A DNA stretch of 64,000 bases from NCEH01 sp043195195 (GCF_043195195.1 NZ_JBAFWT010000006.1:171071-235070), one strand, 5' to 3'; positions 15,003 through 24,495 are shown, counted from the stretch's first letter. The notes: a model not told the origin generated them from the sequence alone. Numbers and translations: made by a program.

Positions 15003-18000
15003 TCAGTCGAAGCGGCCCGCCGCATGGGCAAGCATGGTGTAGACCTTGCCGGTATCCGAAGTGAGATAGGTCTTGGTCAGCACATTGCCGCGGTCGTCGG
15101 CTGCCACCTGGTCCAGCAGACGCTCGAACTCGGCGACATAGCGGTCCACGATCTCGTGGAACTCGGCATCGCTACGATACTTGCGACGCAGTTCCTCGAA
15201 GGTCTGCTGCCCCTGCATCGTGTAGAGCTTGCGGGTGAACACGTTGCGCTCGCCGCGCTTGTAGCGCTCCCACAGTTCAACAGCTGCCTGATGGTCGATC
15301 ATGCGGGCGATGTCCACCGAGAGCGAGTCGAGCGACTCGATGGTGTGATGATGGGGCCGGTCACGCACGGGCCGCGCCACCGGGCGCACCGGCTCCGGCT
15401 TCGGATCGAGATTCGCCTCGGCGAGATCGCCGGAGGCACGCGCCAGAAGCTCCGACAACCAGCCTTCACGGCTATTGTCCTCGGCCTGGGGCGCGCGGGG
15501 CGCGGGGCGTGGATCCTGAGTGCGTTCCGCAGCCGGCTCGGGCCGGCGCGGAGCCGGACGACGGGTCGGTTCGAACGGGCCGATGGGCGATGCCGGCGGC
15601 TCGGTGCGCGCGCGCACCGGCTGGGTCGGCTCTGACCGCAGGTCCCGCGCGGCCTCGCGCACAGGCTCGCGGCGCACTGGAGCTTCGCGGGCCGGAGCCT
15701 CACGGGCCGCAGTCTCGCGCACCGTAGTCTCGCGCGACGGCGCGGCGTCCCGCGAAACGACCCGCCCGGCGGGCGCCGCCACGTCGGCCGACTGGCCCTG
15801 CCGCGCGACGATCTCGTTCAGCTCGGCGAGCGCCTTGATCTGCTCGGCAACCGCACGCCGCATGGTGGCGGCGCTGGCCTCGGTCTCGGCCGGCAGTTCC
15901 AGGATGCCGCGCTTCATCTCCTCGCGCGCCAGCTCGATGGACTGCTGGACTTCCTGTGCCGCCCCCTTCAGTTCGCGCGCCACGTCGTTGAAGCGACGGC
16001 CAGTATCCTCGAACAGGGAGTTCACGTCGGTAAGCGCCGACTGATAGGTGCCGCGCAAGGCCTGCATCATGCGCTCGCGCTCGGCATCGGAGCCGGTGCG
16101 CATGCGTTCCATCTGGCTTTCCAGCGCCTTGGAGGAGGAGGCGGCCGAATCTGCGACGATGGCGGCAATCTCCCGGGCGCGCATCTGCGCCGCCTGGAGC
16201 GATTGCTCCAGCGTGCCATGGAAGCCCTGCAGGCGTTCGTCGAGATCCTGCACCCGCTCGGTGAGGCTGGCGCCGAGCTGCTCGATGGCGACACGGCGGT
16301 TGGTGAGGGTCTGGTCCACCTTCTCGTGGCTTTGGCCAAGCGAATCCGAGGCGGAGCGCACGAGCCGGCCCTGCTCCTCGAAGCGGTTGGTCAGGGAGGC
16401 AATCTCCTTCAGGGCGCCCTGGGTGAGGGTGCGCAGGGTCTGAACCTGCGCGTCCATCTGCCCGAGGGTGGCGCTGGCGGCGTCGCCCATGAGGCCCACC
16501 GAGCCTTCGAGCGCCTTCACCTGATCGGCGAACCCTCCCTCGAACTGGGTCAGCGAGGCCACGACATTGCCCATGGACTGCTGGAACGTCGCATTCGCCG
16601 TATTGAGCCGCGCGACGATGGCCTCCACATCGGCCTGGAGCGTGCCGTTGGTGGCGGTGATCTGGGCGACGGCCGCCTCGCCGGTGCTCTGGAGCGCCGC
16701 GAGGAAGGAGCCGCTCTTGCTGTCGATCAGGTCGGCGATCTCGTTGAGGCGCGAGCCGAGGGTGGCCGAGACGCTGTCAGCCTGGAGCGAGAGCCCCTTG
16801 CCGACATTGTCCGCGAGCTGAACCAGGTTGCGCTCCACCGTGCCGGCTTCGCTCGACAATTGCGTCGTGACGGCCTCCACGCGGCTGGCCAGGCTCTCGG
16901 CCACCGCGAGGCCGCGCTGTTCCAGCCCGTCGGTGACCTGCGCGAGGCGGCCGGTGACCAGATCCTCGATCCGCGCGACGCGCCCGTCGAGCATCGCGGC
17001 GATCTCGTCGGCGCGGCTGCCGATGGTGCGGCTGGCGAAATTGGCCCGCTCGCCAACCATGTCGCTGAGCGCGCGGCTGCGCGTGGCAAAGAAGGAGTCG
17101 AGCTGGTTCAGCGATTGGTCGAGCGCCGCATTGGTGGCCTCGGTCCCGTCGGCGAGGGTCTGCGTGATATGGGCAGTGCGCTCGGCAACCTTGTTGGCGA
17201 TGCTGTCGGCCCGTTCGCCGAAGAACGCATCCAGGGATTCCAGCGACTGATCCAACGCGGCACCGGTGGCGCGGCTGCCATCGGTGAGGGTGCGGGCGAT
17301 ATCCGCGGTCCGGTTCGTCAGTGTCTCGCTGAGGCCGTCGGCCCGCTGCACGAAGAAGCTTTCCAGCGTGTCGAGCGACTGTTCCACCGCCGCGTGGGTG
17401 GCGCGGGTTCCCTCGCTAAGGGCGCGGGTGATTTCGGCGGTCCGGCTCGCCAGTTCCTCGCCCAAGCTCTGGCTACGCCGGGTGAAGAAGGCGTCCAGCG
17501 TCGAGAGGGAGCCGTCGAGCGCGGCCTGGCTCGCCTGCGTGCCCTCGGCAAGCACCTTGGTGATCTCGGCCGTGCGGCCGGCGAGGGTGTCGGTCAGGCG
17601 GTCGGCGCGGGCATCGATGGTCTCGGTCACGCGTGCCATGCACTGGTCGAGCGTGGCGGCAGCCGCTTCGGTGGCGGCGCCGAAGCGCTGGTCCACTTCA
17701 CCGAGCGTTCCGCGCAAGGTCTGGTTGAGCGCATCGACCTGGCCGGCAATGCCGTCCACCAGGGCCGGAGCGTGCTCGCGCAGGGTGGTATCGAAGGTGG
17801 CGACGCCATCGCGCACCGCTCGCGCCATCAAGGTGCTGTCGCGCCCGATGCGCTCGGCAAGCTCGCCGCCGCGCACGGTGATCGTCTCGTCGAACGCCTT
17901 CAGGTGGCCATCGAGCATTTCCTCGATGGCTTCGCTCTTGCCGGCGATGGTCGAGACCAGCCGGTCGGCGGTCTCGCTGAAGGTCTGGGTCACCTTGCTG

Positions 18001-19916
18001 CCGCGCGAACCGATGGATTCGGTCACCTCGGCGCCAACCGCACCGAGGCGGTCGGTCATGTCGGTGCCGGCGCGGGTGAGGGACACGGCGATCTCGTCGC
18101 CCTTCTGCATGAGCGAGGCGGTCACCTGGACGCCGCTCTGCTCCAGCGCCTGGGCGAGGCGGTCGCCGGTGTCGGCGATGCGATCCTGCAGCGCGTCGCT
18201 CTGGGCGGCGATGGTCTCGTTGATGCGGTTGCCGGTGGTCTCGATGCGATCGACGAAATCGCCGCCATGCAGGGAGATGGTCTCGGCGACACGGGCGCCC
18301 GTCTCCTCCAGCTTGCGCACGACATCGCCGCCGCGGGTGGAGAATTCCAGCACCATGTGCTCGCCGGTGGACCGCAGCGTCTGGGTCACTTCGCCCACGC
18401 GCTGGGCGATGTCGTCGGTGATCTGGGCACCGTTGACCGCCAGCGTGTCGGTGATCGTGGCGCGGGAGGATTCGACGTTGGTATAAACCTCGTCGCTCCA
18501 GCGCGAGATCAGCAGCGACACTTCCGTGGTGGCGGACATGAGCGAGGCGCTGAGATCATCGGTGCGGGCCTTCAGCGTGCCTTCCAGCTTGTCGCTGGCC
18601 TGCGCGAGATCCTGCTCCAGCTCCGATCCGGTCACCTGCAGCCGCTCGATCACCTCGATGCTCTTGGCGCCGATGCCGTCGACCACAGCGTCGCCGACCC
18701 GTTGGAGCGTATCGACCATCTGATCGCCCTTCTCGGCGAACAGGTCGCCGGCCCGGTCGGCGGCGGCGAAGATGTTGCTCTGGACCCGGTCGGCGGCGTC
18801 GTTCATGTCGGCGACGCGGGCGGCGATATCGGCACTGATGCGGGCGCTGTTGGCCGCCAGCGTATCGGCGATGGTCGCCCGGGTGCTGTCGACGTTCGCG
18901 CTGACGTCCTCGCTCCAGCGGGAAATCATGGTGGCAAGTTCGCCACTGGAGCTGACGAGGCTGGCATTCAGCTCTTCGGTGCGGCTCTTGAGGGTGCCTT
19001 CCAGGCGCTCGCTGGAGCGGGTGAGGTTGTCGAGGATCTCTCCGCCGCGCTGCGTGAAGACGTCGGTCACCCGTTCGGCGGCGGTGAGTACGCCGTTCTG
19101 CACCCGGTCGGCGATGTCCTTGATGTCGGTGGACAGCAGGCTGTCGGCGTCCATGATGCCTTCGCGCAGGCGATCGGTGTGGATGAGGATGTTCTGGCGC
19201 TCGGCCTGCAATTCCTCGATCAGGTTGCGGATCCGGATCTCATTGCCTTCATAGGCCCGCTCGAGGATCGACACCTCGTTGCGCACGACCGCCTCCAGTT
19301 CGGCGGCGCGGGCAACGGCGCGGTCGAGGCCTTCGCCCATGGCCGCGACCTCGCGGCGCACCGCCTGGCCGACCGAGACCACAGCATCCGTGCCCAAGGA
19401 TTCCGGCTGCGCGAGGCGCAGGGCCACCTCGGTCATGGAGCGGGCGATGAGCTGCAGGTCGCGCGAGCGGCGGACCATCGCCGCCATGGCGAAGAAGGCG
19501 AGGGGGGGAAGGAAAATCCCGGCGACGATCGCCAGGAGCGCCGGCGAGGCGAGAAGGCCGCTGATGCCCCCCGCTTCCGACCAGGCGACCGAGTGGGAGG
19601 CGCTCGCGTAAATGGCGCCGAAGGCGATCCAGACCACCGAGACGCCGAGCGCCCACCACAGGGGCGCCGAGGAGGAGCGGCGCTGAAGCTGGCTGAGCAA
19701 CTGGCCAACGGTCTGGCGATCGTCGTTCGCCGCCCGGCGGCCGGCCACATCCACCCGTGGGCGCCGGCCCGCAGGCCTTGTATCCCGGGAGGGCGGTATC
19801 GGCCGCTCGTCGACGGGCGGCGCAACCTCCGACTCGTCGATCGGCAGCGTCAACGCTTCCTGGATCGCCGAGAGGGCGGCCTCCGTGGGATCCTGGATCT
19901 TCTTCGGGGTCTTCAT
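15003..19916 (-). CDS. Giant apolipoprotein-like membrane protein, growth-pole-ring (GPR/RgsE) homologue
   Basis: A 1637-residue protein. A basic, proline-rich N-terminus precedes two transmembrane helices (about 87-106 and 121-146). About 1100 residues of repetitive Ala/Thr/Asp-rich helix follow (RADxL..TLAxRTAEI type), without proline breaks. Then comes an Arg/Pro/Glu-rich linker (PAREAPVRREPVREAAR) and a conserved-looking C-terminal domain (AVELWERYKRGERNVFTRKLY, GQQTFEELRRKY). Agrobacterium GPR (about 2115 residues) and Sinorhizobium RgsE share this plan and form a ring at the growing pole needed for unipolar growth. The ATG at 19916 fits family starts (MKTPKKIQDP); an upstream in-frame start at 20006 is possible. 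The gene is monocistronic. Assignment is by architecture rather than alignment. Confidence 0.8.
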   Translation of the reverse strand: MKTPKKIQDPTEAALSAIQEALTLPIDESEVAPPVDERPIPPSRDTRPAGRRPRVDVAGRRAANDDRQTVGQLLSQLQRRSSSAPLWWALGVSVVWIAFGAIYASASHSVAWSEAGGISGLLASPALLAIVAGIFLPPLAFFAMAAMVRRSRDLQLIARSMTEVALRLAQPESLGTDAVVSVGQAVRREVAAMGEGLDRAVARAAELEAVVRNEVSILERAYEGNEIRIRNLIEELQAERQNILIHTDRLREGIMDADSLLSTDIKDIADRVQNGVLTAAERVTDVFTQRGGEILDNLTRSSERLEGTLKSRTEELNASLVSSSGELATMISRWSEDVSANVDSTRATIADTLAANSARISADIAARVADMNDAADRVQSNIFAAADRAGDLFAEKGDQMVDTLQRVGDAVVDGIGAKSIEVIERLQVTGSELEQDLAQASDKLEGTLKARTDDLSASLMSATTEVSLLISRWSDEVYTNVESSRATITDTLAVNGAQITDDIAQRVGEVTQTLRSTGEHMVLEFSTRGGDVVRKLEETGARVAETISLHGGDFVDRIETTGNRINETIAAQSDALQDRIADTGDRLAQALEQSGVQVTASLMQKGDEIAVSLTRAGTDMTDRLGAVGAEVTESIGSRGSKVTQTFSETADRLVSTIAGKSEAIEEMLDGHLKAFDETITVRGGELAERIGRDSTLMARAVRDGVATFDTTLREHAPALVDGIAGQVDALNQTLRGTLGEVDQRFGAATEAAAATLDQCMARVTETIDARADRLTDTLAGRTAEITKVLAEGTQASQAALDGSLSTLDAFFTRRSQSLGEELASRTAEITRALSEGTRATHAAVEQSLDTLESFFVQRADGLSETLTNRTADIARTLTDGSRATGAALDQSLESLDAFFGERADSIANKVAERTAHITQTLADGTEATNAALDQSLNQLDSFFATRSRALSDMVGERANFASRTIGSRADEIAAMLDGRVARIEDLVTGRLAQVTDGLEQRGLAVAESLASRVEAVTTQLSSEAGTVERNLVQLADNVGKGLSLQADSVSATLGSRLNEIADLIDSKSGSFLAALQSTGEAAVAQITATNGTLQADVEAIVARLNTANATFQQSMGNVVASLTQFEGGFADQVKALEGSVGLMGDAASATLGQMDAQVQTLRTLTQGALKEIASLTNRFEEQGRLVRSASDSLGQSHEKVDQTLTNRRVAIEQLGASLTERVQDLDERLQGFHGTLEQSLQAAQMRAREIAAIVADSAASSSKALESQMERMRTGSDAERERMMQALRGTYQSALTDVNSLFEDTGRRFNDVARELKGAAQEVQQSIELAREEMKRGILELPAETEASAATMRRAVAEQIKALAELNEIVARQGQSADVAAPAGRVVSRDAAPSRETTVRETAAREAPAREAPVRREPVREAARDLRSEPTQPVRARTEPPASPIGPFEPTRRPAPRRPEPAAERTQDPRPAPRAPQAEDNSREGWLSELLARASGDLAEANLDPKPEPVRPVARPVRDRPHHHTIESLDSLSVDIARMIDHQAAVELWERYKRGERNVFTRKLYTMQGQQTFEELRRKYRSDAEFHEIVDRYVAEFERLLDQVAADDRGNVLTKTYLTSDTGKVYTMLAHAAGRFD
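17082..17609 (-). repeat. Four tandem 132-bp / 44-residue repeats inside the growth-pole protein
   Basis: Residues 770-945 of the protein split into four consecutive blocks of exactly 44 residues, each of the form R(A/S)xxLxxxLxxRTAxIT..L..GTxAxxAALxxSLxxLDxFF. Block starts fall at 17609, 17477, 17345 and 17213 on the minus strand. A degenerate continuation (RSRALSDMVGERANFASR) follows. Forty-four is four times eleven, which suits hendecad helical packing as in apolipoproteins. Confidence 0.85.
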
Positions 19917-20211
19917 GGTGGCCGTTCGCCTCTGTCGCGGGGAGGGCGGTGCCAAGCACCTTCTTCGCCCGAACTTCGCTCGAAATCGCCCGATCCAGGA
20001 GAGCAAGCGCCTTCCTGTACCAAACGGTTTACCTTACCTTATCTTAACGATGACAGGCCGGTGATTGGAACCATGCCTCGCCACACATATGAAGATATCG
20101 TTAACGAAAGCGCCGTCTTAGGTATGGCCTTGCAGATCGCCGGCCATTATAGCGCGCCTTGCGGGTATGCGCGCTGCTGCCCGCTGCGGAACCTGTGGGA
20201 CTGACCAAGAC
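19917..20211. other. Intergenic region between growth-pole protein and ferredoxin genes
   Basis: This 295-base divergent gap must carry promoters for both genes. It has an AT-richer patch (TTTACCTTACCTTATCTTAACG) around 20028-20050, and ATATGAAGATATCGTTAACG near 20087-20106. I see no convincing small gene or RNA. Confidence 0.4.
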
Positions 20212-20532
20212 ATGCCGCGCATTACATTCGTTTCCTTCGACGGGATCTCGCGTACATTCACCGCGCCGGAAGGCAGTACCGCCATGGAAGTGGCGGTCCG
20301 CCATCTCGTACCGGGCATAGATGCCGAATGCGGCGGTGCCTGTTCGTGTGCGACCTGCCACGTCTATGTGGACGAAGCATGGCGCGAGGCAGTCGGCGAA
20401 CCTTTGCCGATGGAAGAGGACATGCTGGATTTCGCCCGCGAGGTGCGGCCATCCTCGCGCCTGTCCTGCCAGATCGTGCTCGATGCGAAGCTCGACGGCG
20501 TCATTCTCCACACCCCCGAGGTCCAGGGCTGA
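20212..20532 (+). CDS. [2Fe-2S] ferredoxin, adrenodoxin type
   Basis: This 106-residue electron carrier has cluster ligands C40, C46 and C49 in ECGGACSCATCHVY and a fourth Cys in RLSCQIV near residue 87. That is the CX5CX2CXnC pattern of vertebrate-type ferredoxins such as FdxB/Isc Fdx and FdVI. Possible partners are P450s, Rieske oxygenases or Fe-S assembly; nothing nearby decides. The ATG at 20212 gives the family-typical MPRITFVSFDG start. It is a single gene with murI downstream after 145 bases. Confidence 0.93.
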   Translation: MPRITFVSFDGISRTFTAPEGSTAMEVAVRHLVPGIDAECGGACSCATCHVYVDEAWREAVGEPLPMEEDMLDFAREVRPSSRLSCQIVLDAKLDGVILHTPEVQG

Positions 20533-20677
20533 GCATCAGCCGCCGCGCCTGGTCCCGCAGGCCCATGATCGCGGGGCGCCGGGTTCCCCTGCGCGCCCGT
20601 GCCGCTGCGGCCACGCTCGCTCATGCTTCATTTACGTCTCTCAGCCACATTATCGCCCGGGGCGACGAGGATACATC

Positions 20678-21547
20678 ATGGCGAGAGCAACCGCTTCGGC
20701 CGAGAGATACGCTGCCGTGCCGTCCTTGAATTTTCATGCGCCGACCATCCTCGTGTTTGATTCCGGGCTGGGTGGGTTGTCGGTGTTCCGCGAGATCACG
20801 CGGCTGCGTCCCGATGCGCATTATGTCTATGCTGCCGACGACGCCGGCTTCCCGTACGGCGCGCTGAGCGATGCGGCGCTGTCCGAGCGCGTCTGCACGG
20901 TGATGGATACCCTGCTTCCGGCGGTACGCCCCGATATCGTGGTGATTGCCTGCAACACCGCCTCGACCCTCGCCCTGCCGGTGCTGCGCGCCCGCTACGG
21001 GGTTCCGTTCGTGGGCACGGTGCCCGCCATCAAGCCGGCCTGCGCAGCCTCGGTCTCTCGGCGCGTGAGCGTATTGGCGACGCCAGGCACGGTGCGGCGC
21101 GACTACACCAGCAGCCTGATCCGGGAATTCGCCAGTTCATGCGCGGTCTCATTGGTGCCCAGCGACCTGCTCGCAGGCATCGCTGAATCCATCATCCACG
21201 GCGTCCCGATTGAAGATTCGCAGATCCGCGCGGAAATCGCTCCATGCTTCGTGCGCGACGCGGGCGGGCGCACCGACACGGTGGTGCTGGCCTGCACCCA
21301 TTATCCGCTCATCCTCGATGATCTGCGGCGGCTCGCGCCCTGGCCGGTCTCCTGGGTCGACCCGGCGCAGGCGATTGCCCGCCGCGTGGTCTCGCTGCTC
21401 GGCCCCACCGCCTTTGCCGGCAGCCCCGGACCGGTTCGTCTGGTCTCCACCGGCAATGTGCTCGACGCGACGCTGATCGCCAGCCTGGTGCAGCGGCAGG
21501 TCGAACGGCCGGAAATCTTGCAGACCCCCTTGGCTGTGGCATCCTAG
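20678..21547 (+). CDS. murI: Glutamate racemase MurI
   Basis: A 289-residue cofactor-independent racemase making D-glutamate for peptidoglycan. The motifs are VFDSGLGGLSVF (28-37), the first catalytic cysteine C92 in IACNTAST, and the second in VVLACTHYPLI. Length is slightly above the usual 265-275 because of an N-terminal extension of about 20 residues. The ATG at 20678 follows GACGAGG. The transglycosylase gene starts 22 bases later, so both may form a cell-wall transcript. Confidence 0.94.
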   Translation: MARATASAERYAAVPSLNFHAPTILVFDSGLGGLSVFREITRLRPDAHYVYAADDAGFPYGALSDAALSERVCTVMDTLLPAVRPDIVVIACNTASTLALPVLRARYGVPFVGTVPAIKPACAASVSRRVSVLATPGTVRRDYTSSLIREFASSCAVSLVPSDLLAGIAESIIHGVPIEDSQIRAEIAPCFVRDAGGRTDTVVLACTHYPLILDDLRRLAPWPVSWVDPAQAIARRVVSLLGPTAFAGSPGPVRLVSTGNVLDATLIASLVQRQVERPEILQTPLAVAS

Positions 21548-21569
21548 CCCGCAAACAGGACATTGAACC

Positions 21570-22811
21570 GTGAGCCCCATGGACCGCCGCGCCTTCACGA
21601 CGGGCCTCGCAGGCGCAGCTTTTGCGCTTTCCGTTGGGTCACCCGCCCATGCGCAGAGCGCCGCGCAGCCGTTTCCGGTCTGGGTGCAGAAATTCCGTGC
21701 CCGCGCCAGGGCGCGCGGCATCTCCGACGAGGTCTATGATCGCGTGTTCGCCGAGGTGGTGCCCGACAAGGGCGTCTATGCCCAGGACCGCGCGCAACCG
21801 GAATTCCAGGAAGAGACCTGGCAGTATCTCAACCGCCGCGTGTCCGACTGGCGCATCGCGACCGGCAAGAAGCGGGCGGCGGAATATGCCTCCCTGTTGA
21901 CCCGCATCGAGGCCGATTTCGGCGTCGATCGCCGGATCATGCTGGGCTATTGGGGCATGGAATCGGCGTTCGGCGACGTGGTCGAGAACCCAAAACACAT
22001 GAAGCCGGTGTTCAACTCCCTCTCGGCCTTGGCTTGGGGCGAACCGCGACGGCGCAAATATTGGGAAACCGAACTGCTGAACGCCCTGGTGATCGTCCAG
22101 CGCGGATGGAGCACGCCGCGCGAGATGGTCGGCTCCTGGGCGGGCGCGATGGGTCACACTCAGTGGATGCCGGAAGTCTGGCTCAACATGGGCGTGGATT
22201 ACGACGGCAATGGCCGGATTTCGCCCTTTGGCAAGCCCGACGATGCGCTGGCGGGCACCGCGAACTACATCCTGAAGCGCGGCAAATACCGGCGCGGAGA
22301 GCCCTGGGGACTGGAGGCGCGGCTGCCGCCCGGCTTCAACCCATCCCTTGCCGACGGCAAAACCACCCGCACGCTGGCGGGATGGGGCGGCCTCGGGGTG
22401 ACCACCATCGATGGCCAATCGCTTGCCGGATATGATGACAATGCGCGGCTCTGGCTGCCCGGCGGCAATGGCGGCCCGGCCTTGCTGCTGCTCCACAATT
22501 TCTATGCGGTCCGCTCCTATAACCCCTCGTCCAATTATGCCCTCGCGGTGGCGCACCTGGGCGATCGGGTGATGGGGGAGGGGCCTTTCGAAACGCCCTG
22601 GCCCGGTGGCGAGCGGCCTTTGACTTTGCCGGAAATCCAGGAGACCCAGCAGCGGCTGACCGCGCAGGGCTTCAACACCGGCGGGACCGACGGCCGTGTC
22701 GGGCAGGACACCATGCGCGCGGTGCGCGGGTTCCAGCAGAAAGTTGGCCTTTCCCCCGCCGACGGCTACCCCGGACTTGCCGTGCTGGAGGCGCTGCGCA
22801 AGGCACGGTGA
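21570..22811 (+). CDS. MltB-family lytic murein transglycosylase with C-terminal peptidoglycan-binding domain
   Basis: The 413-residue protein has an N-terminal export signal with twin arginines (MDRRAFTTGLAGAAFALSVG, cleaved near AHA-Q29), suggesting the Tat route. The SLT_2 catalytic domain follows, with Glu131 in GYWGMESAFGD and GAMGHTQWMPEVW. A C-terminal PG_binding_1 domain lies from about 345 (IQETQQRLTAQGFNTGGTDGRVG). It cleaves glycan strands to 1,6-anhydro-muropeptides in the periplasm. The GTG at 21570 has AGGA nine bases upstream; the ATG at 21579 is an alternative. Its 3' end overlaps the convergent amidotransferase gene by 46 bases. Confidence 0.92.
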   Translation: MSPMDRRAFTTGLAGAAFALSVGSPAHAQSAAQPFPVWVQKFRARARARGISDEVYDRVFAEVVPDKGVYAQDRAQPEFQEETWQYLNRRVSDWRIATGKKRAAEYASLLTRIEADFGVDRRIMLGYWGMESAFGDVVENPKHMKPVFNSLSALAWGEPRRRKYWETELLNALVIVQRGWSTPREMVGSWAGAMGHTQWMPEVWLNMGVDYDGNGRISPFGKPDDALAGTANYILKRGKYRRGEPWGLEARLPPGFNPSLADGKTTRTLAGWGGLGVTTIDGQSLAGYDDNARLWLPGGNGGPALLLLHNFYAVRSYNPSSNYALAVAHLGDRVMGEGPFETPWPGGERPLTLPEIQETQQRLTAQGFNTGGTDGRVGQDTMRAVRGFQQKVGLSPADGYPGLAVLEALRKAR

Positions 22812-23521
22812 GCCTCCACCACGGCCCGGAAGTTGCGATAGAGCCGCTCCGCCTCGGCCTTGAAGATCGGCAGCAGGTGCGCGACATCCTGTTCCAGGAT
22901 CGCCTGCCCACCTTCGCCGGTGACGCTTTCAAGCGCGCAGCGATATTCATCAATGGCGCCCCATTCGGGGACCGTCTCCTCGGTCAGCTCCACATGATAT
23001 TGGATGCCGAAAGCATTGGCGCCGATCTGGATCGCCTGAACCGGACAATGGGCATTGGCTGCCAGGGCAAGGGCGCCATCGGGGAGGGCGGTCACCGCCG
23101 CGCCGTGCCATTGCAAGGTGGGAAAGGACGGAGCGATGCCCGCGAACAGGGGCGAAGCCATGCCGTCGGGCGTCAAGGAAACGTCCCGGACCCCGACCTC
23201 TGCCTCCGTCATCGGGCCGACCGTGCCGCCCATGGCCACGGCCAGCAATTGATGACCGAAGCAAACCCCGAAATAGGGCCGCCCCGCCGCCACCCAATCG
23301 CGGATCGCCTGTTTTTCGGCGACCAGCCAGGGATGCTCGGCTTCCTGCCACACGTCCATGGGGCCGCCGAACGCCATCAGCGCATCATAGCCGGCGAGAT
23401 CCGGTATAGCCTCGCCTGCGTCGAGTTCAATCGCCTCCCATTGAACCCCGTCGGCCTTCATGAATTCCCGGAAGCTGCCGGGATGCTCGGCGGCGGCGTG
23501 CTGAAAGACCAGGATCTTCAT
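22766..23521 (-). CDS. Class I glutamine amidotransferase-like protein
   Basis: This 251-residue protein has the triad of the GATase class I family: nucleophile Cys in YFGVCFGHQLLA, His in QYHVEL and Glu two residues on. FGGPMDVW near residue 53 forms the oxyanion region. The stand-alone form resembles GuaA-like or gamma-glutamyl-polyamine hydrolase-like proteins of unknown substrate. The ATG at 23521 gives MKILVFQHAAAEHPG, typical for the family. Its end overlaps the transglycosylase gene. Confidence 0.85.
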   Translation of the reverse strand: MKILVFQHAAAEHPGSFREFMKADGVQWEAIELDAGEAIPDLAGYDALMAFGGPMDVWQEAEHPWLVAEKQAIRDWVAAGRPYFGVCFGHQLLAVAMGGTVGPMTEAEVGVRDVSLTPDGMASPLFAGIAPSFPTLQWHGAAVTALPDGALALAANAHCPVQAIQIGANAFGIQYHVELTEETVPEWGAIDEYRCALESVTGEGGQAILEQDVAHLLPIFKAEAERLYRNFRAVVEAHRALRSASSTASPG

Positions 23522-23595
23522 GTCGGCGCATTCCCGTGGCGGTGTTGCTGCGTTGCAAAATATGATGGGTGTGGGCGCCGGCAAAGCGCCAAACG

Positions 23596-23624
23596 TTGAC
23601 AGTCCGTCATTCTGCGACTAGAAG
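23596..23624 (+). promoter_or_regulatory. Sigma-70-type promoter of rpsD
   Basis: TTGACA at 23596-23601, a 17-base spacer and TAGAAG at 23619-23624 make a near-consensus housekeeping promoter. Transcription would start near 23631, giving a leader of about 170 bases before rpsD. The leader could bind S4 for feedback control, but I cannot show the structure. Confidence 0.7.
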
Positions 23625-23802
23625 CCCCGTTCTCGCTGGGTGAGCAATCCCCCGGCGGGAAGGCTATTTGGCGTTTCACGCACCCGTGGACCTTCGGCAG
23701 CGCGCCGCAGGACCTGTCAGTGGGTTTCGAACCTGTTCGAGAACCGCAGAGGAGGGGTCGCGATCCAAACCCAATGAAAACGAAACTAAGGATCCGCGTT
23801 AC

Positions 23803-24420
23803 ATGAGCAAGCGCATTGCGGCGAAGCACAAGATCGATCGCCGTATGGGTGAAAACATTTGGGGCCGCCCGAAGAGCCCCGTCAATCGCCGCGAATACGG
23901 CCCCGGCCAGCACGGCCAGCGCCGCAAGGGCAAGCTTTCCGACTTCGGCGTGCAGCTGCGCGCCAAGCAGAAGCTGAAGGGCTATTACGGCTCCATCGGC
24001 GAGAAGCAGTTCTACGCCGTGTATGTCGAAGCCTCCCGCCTGAAGGGCGATACCGGCGCCAATCTGATCGGCCTGCTCGAGCGTCGCCTCGATGCGGTGG
24101 TCTATCGCGCCAAGTTCGTCCCCACCGTGTTCGCCGCCCGCCAGTTCGTGAGCCACGGCCACGTCAAGGTGAACGGCCGCCGGGTCAACATCCCGTCCTA
24201 CCTCGTGAAGGTCGGCGACGTGATCGAGGTGAAGGATTCCTCCAAGCAGCTCGCTCTGGTGCTGGAAGCTTCCCAGCTCGCCGAACGCGACGTGCCGGAC
24301 TTCCTCGAAGTCGACCACAACAAGATGGCTGCCACCTTCGTGCGCATCCCCGAGCTCAATGAAGTGCCGTATCCGGTGCAGATGGAGCCCAATCTGGTCG
24401 TCGAATTCTATTCGCGCTGA
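23803..24420 (+). CDS. rpsD: 30S ribosomal protein S4
   Basis: The 205-residue primary 16S rRNA-binding protein starts MSKRIAAKHKIDRRMGEN and contains NRREYGPGQHGQRR, the S4 domain region LERRLDAVVYRAKFVPT..ARQFVSHGHVKVNGRRVNIPS and the C-terminus VEFYSR. The lack of an N-terminal Cys4 zinc motif marks it as the zinc-free form. The ATG at 23803 follows TAAGGA. It is a single gene flanked by its own promoter and terminator. Confidence 0.98.
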   Translation: MSKRIAAKHKIDRRMGENIWGRPKSPVNRREYGPGQHGQRRKGKLSDFGVQLRAKQKLKGYYGSIGEKQFYAVYVEASRLKGDTGANLIGLLERRLDAVVYRAKFVPTVFAARQFVSHGHVKVNGRRVNIPSYLVKVGDVIEVKDSSKQLALVLEASQLAERDVPDFLEVDHNKMAATFVRIPELNEVPYPVQMEPNLVVEFYSR

Positions 24421-24444
24421 TCGAACCGATCGCGAGATTTTGGG

Positions 24445-24475
24445 AAAGGCCGCCTCCGGGCGGCCTTTTCTGTTT
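24445..24475 (+). terminator. Intrinsic terminator of rpsD
   Basis: The stem GGCCGCC-TCCG-GGCGGCC (24448-24465) is extended by AAA/TTT pairs and followed by TTTTCTGTTT. It lies 28 bases after the rpsD stop. Confidence 0.9.
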
Positions 24476-24495
24476 GGAGGCGCACGCAGGGAAGC

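Noticed and set aside
16203..20204. 1333-codon open frame on the plus strand
   Set aside because: It is antisense to the growth-pole protein; its Gly/Arg/His-rich composition and matching repeats are the mirror of that gene in high-GC DNA, and it lacks any domain or ribosome binding site.
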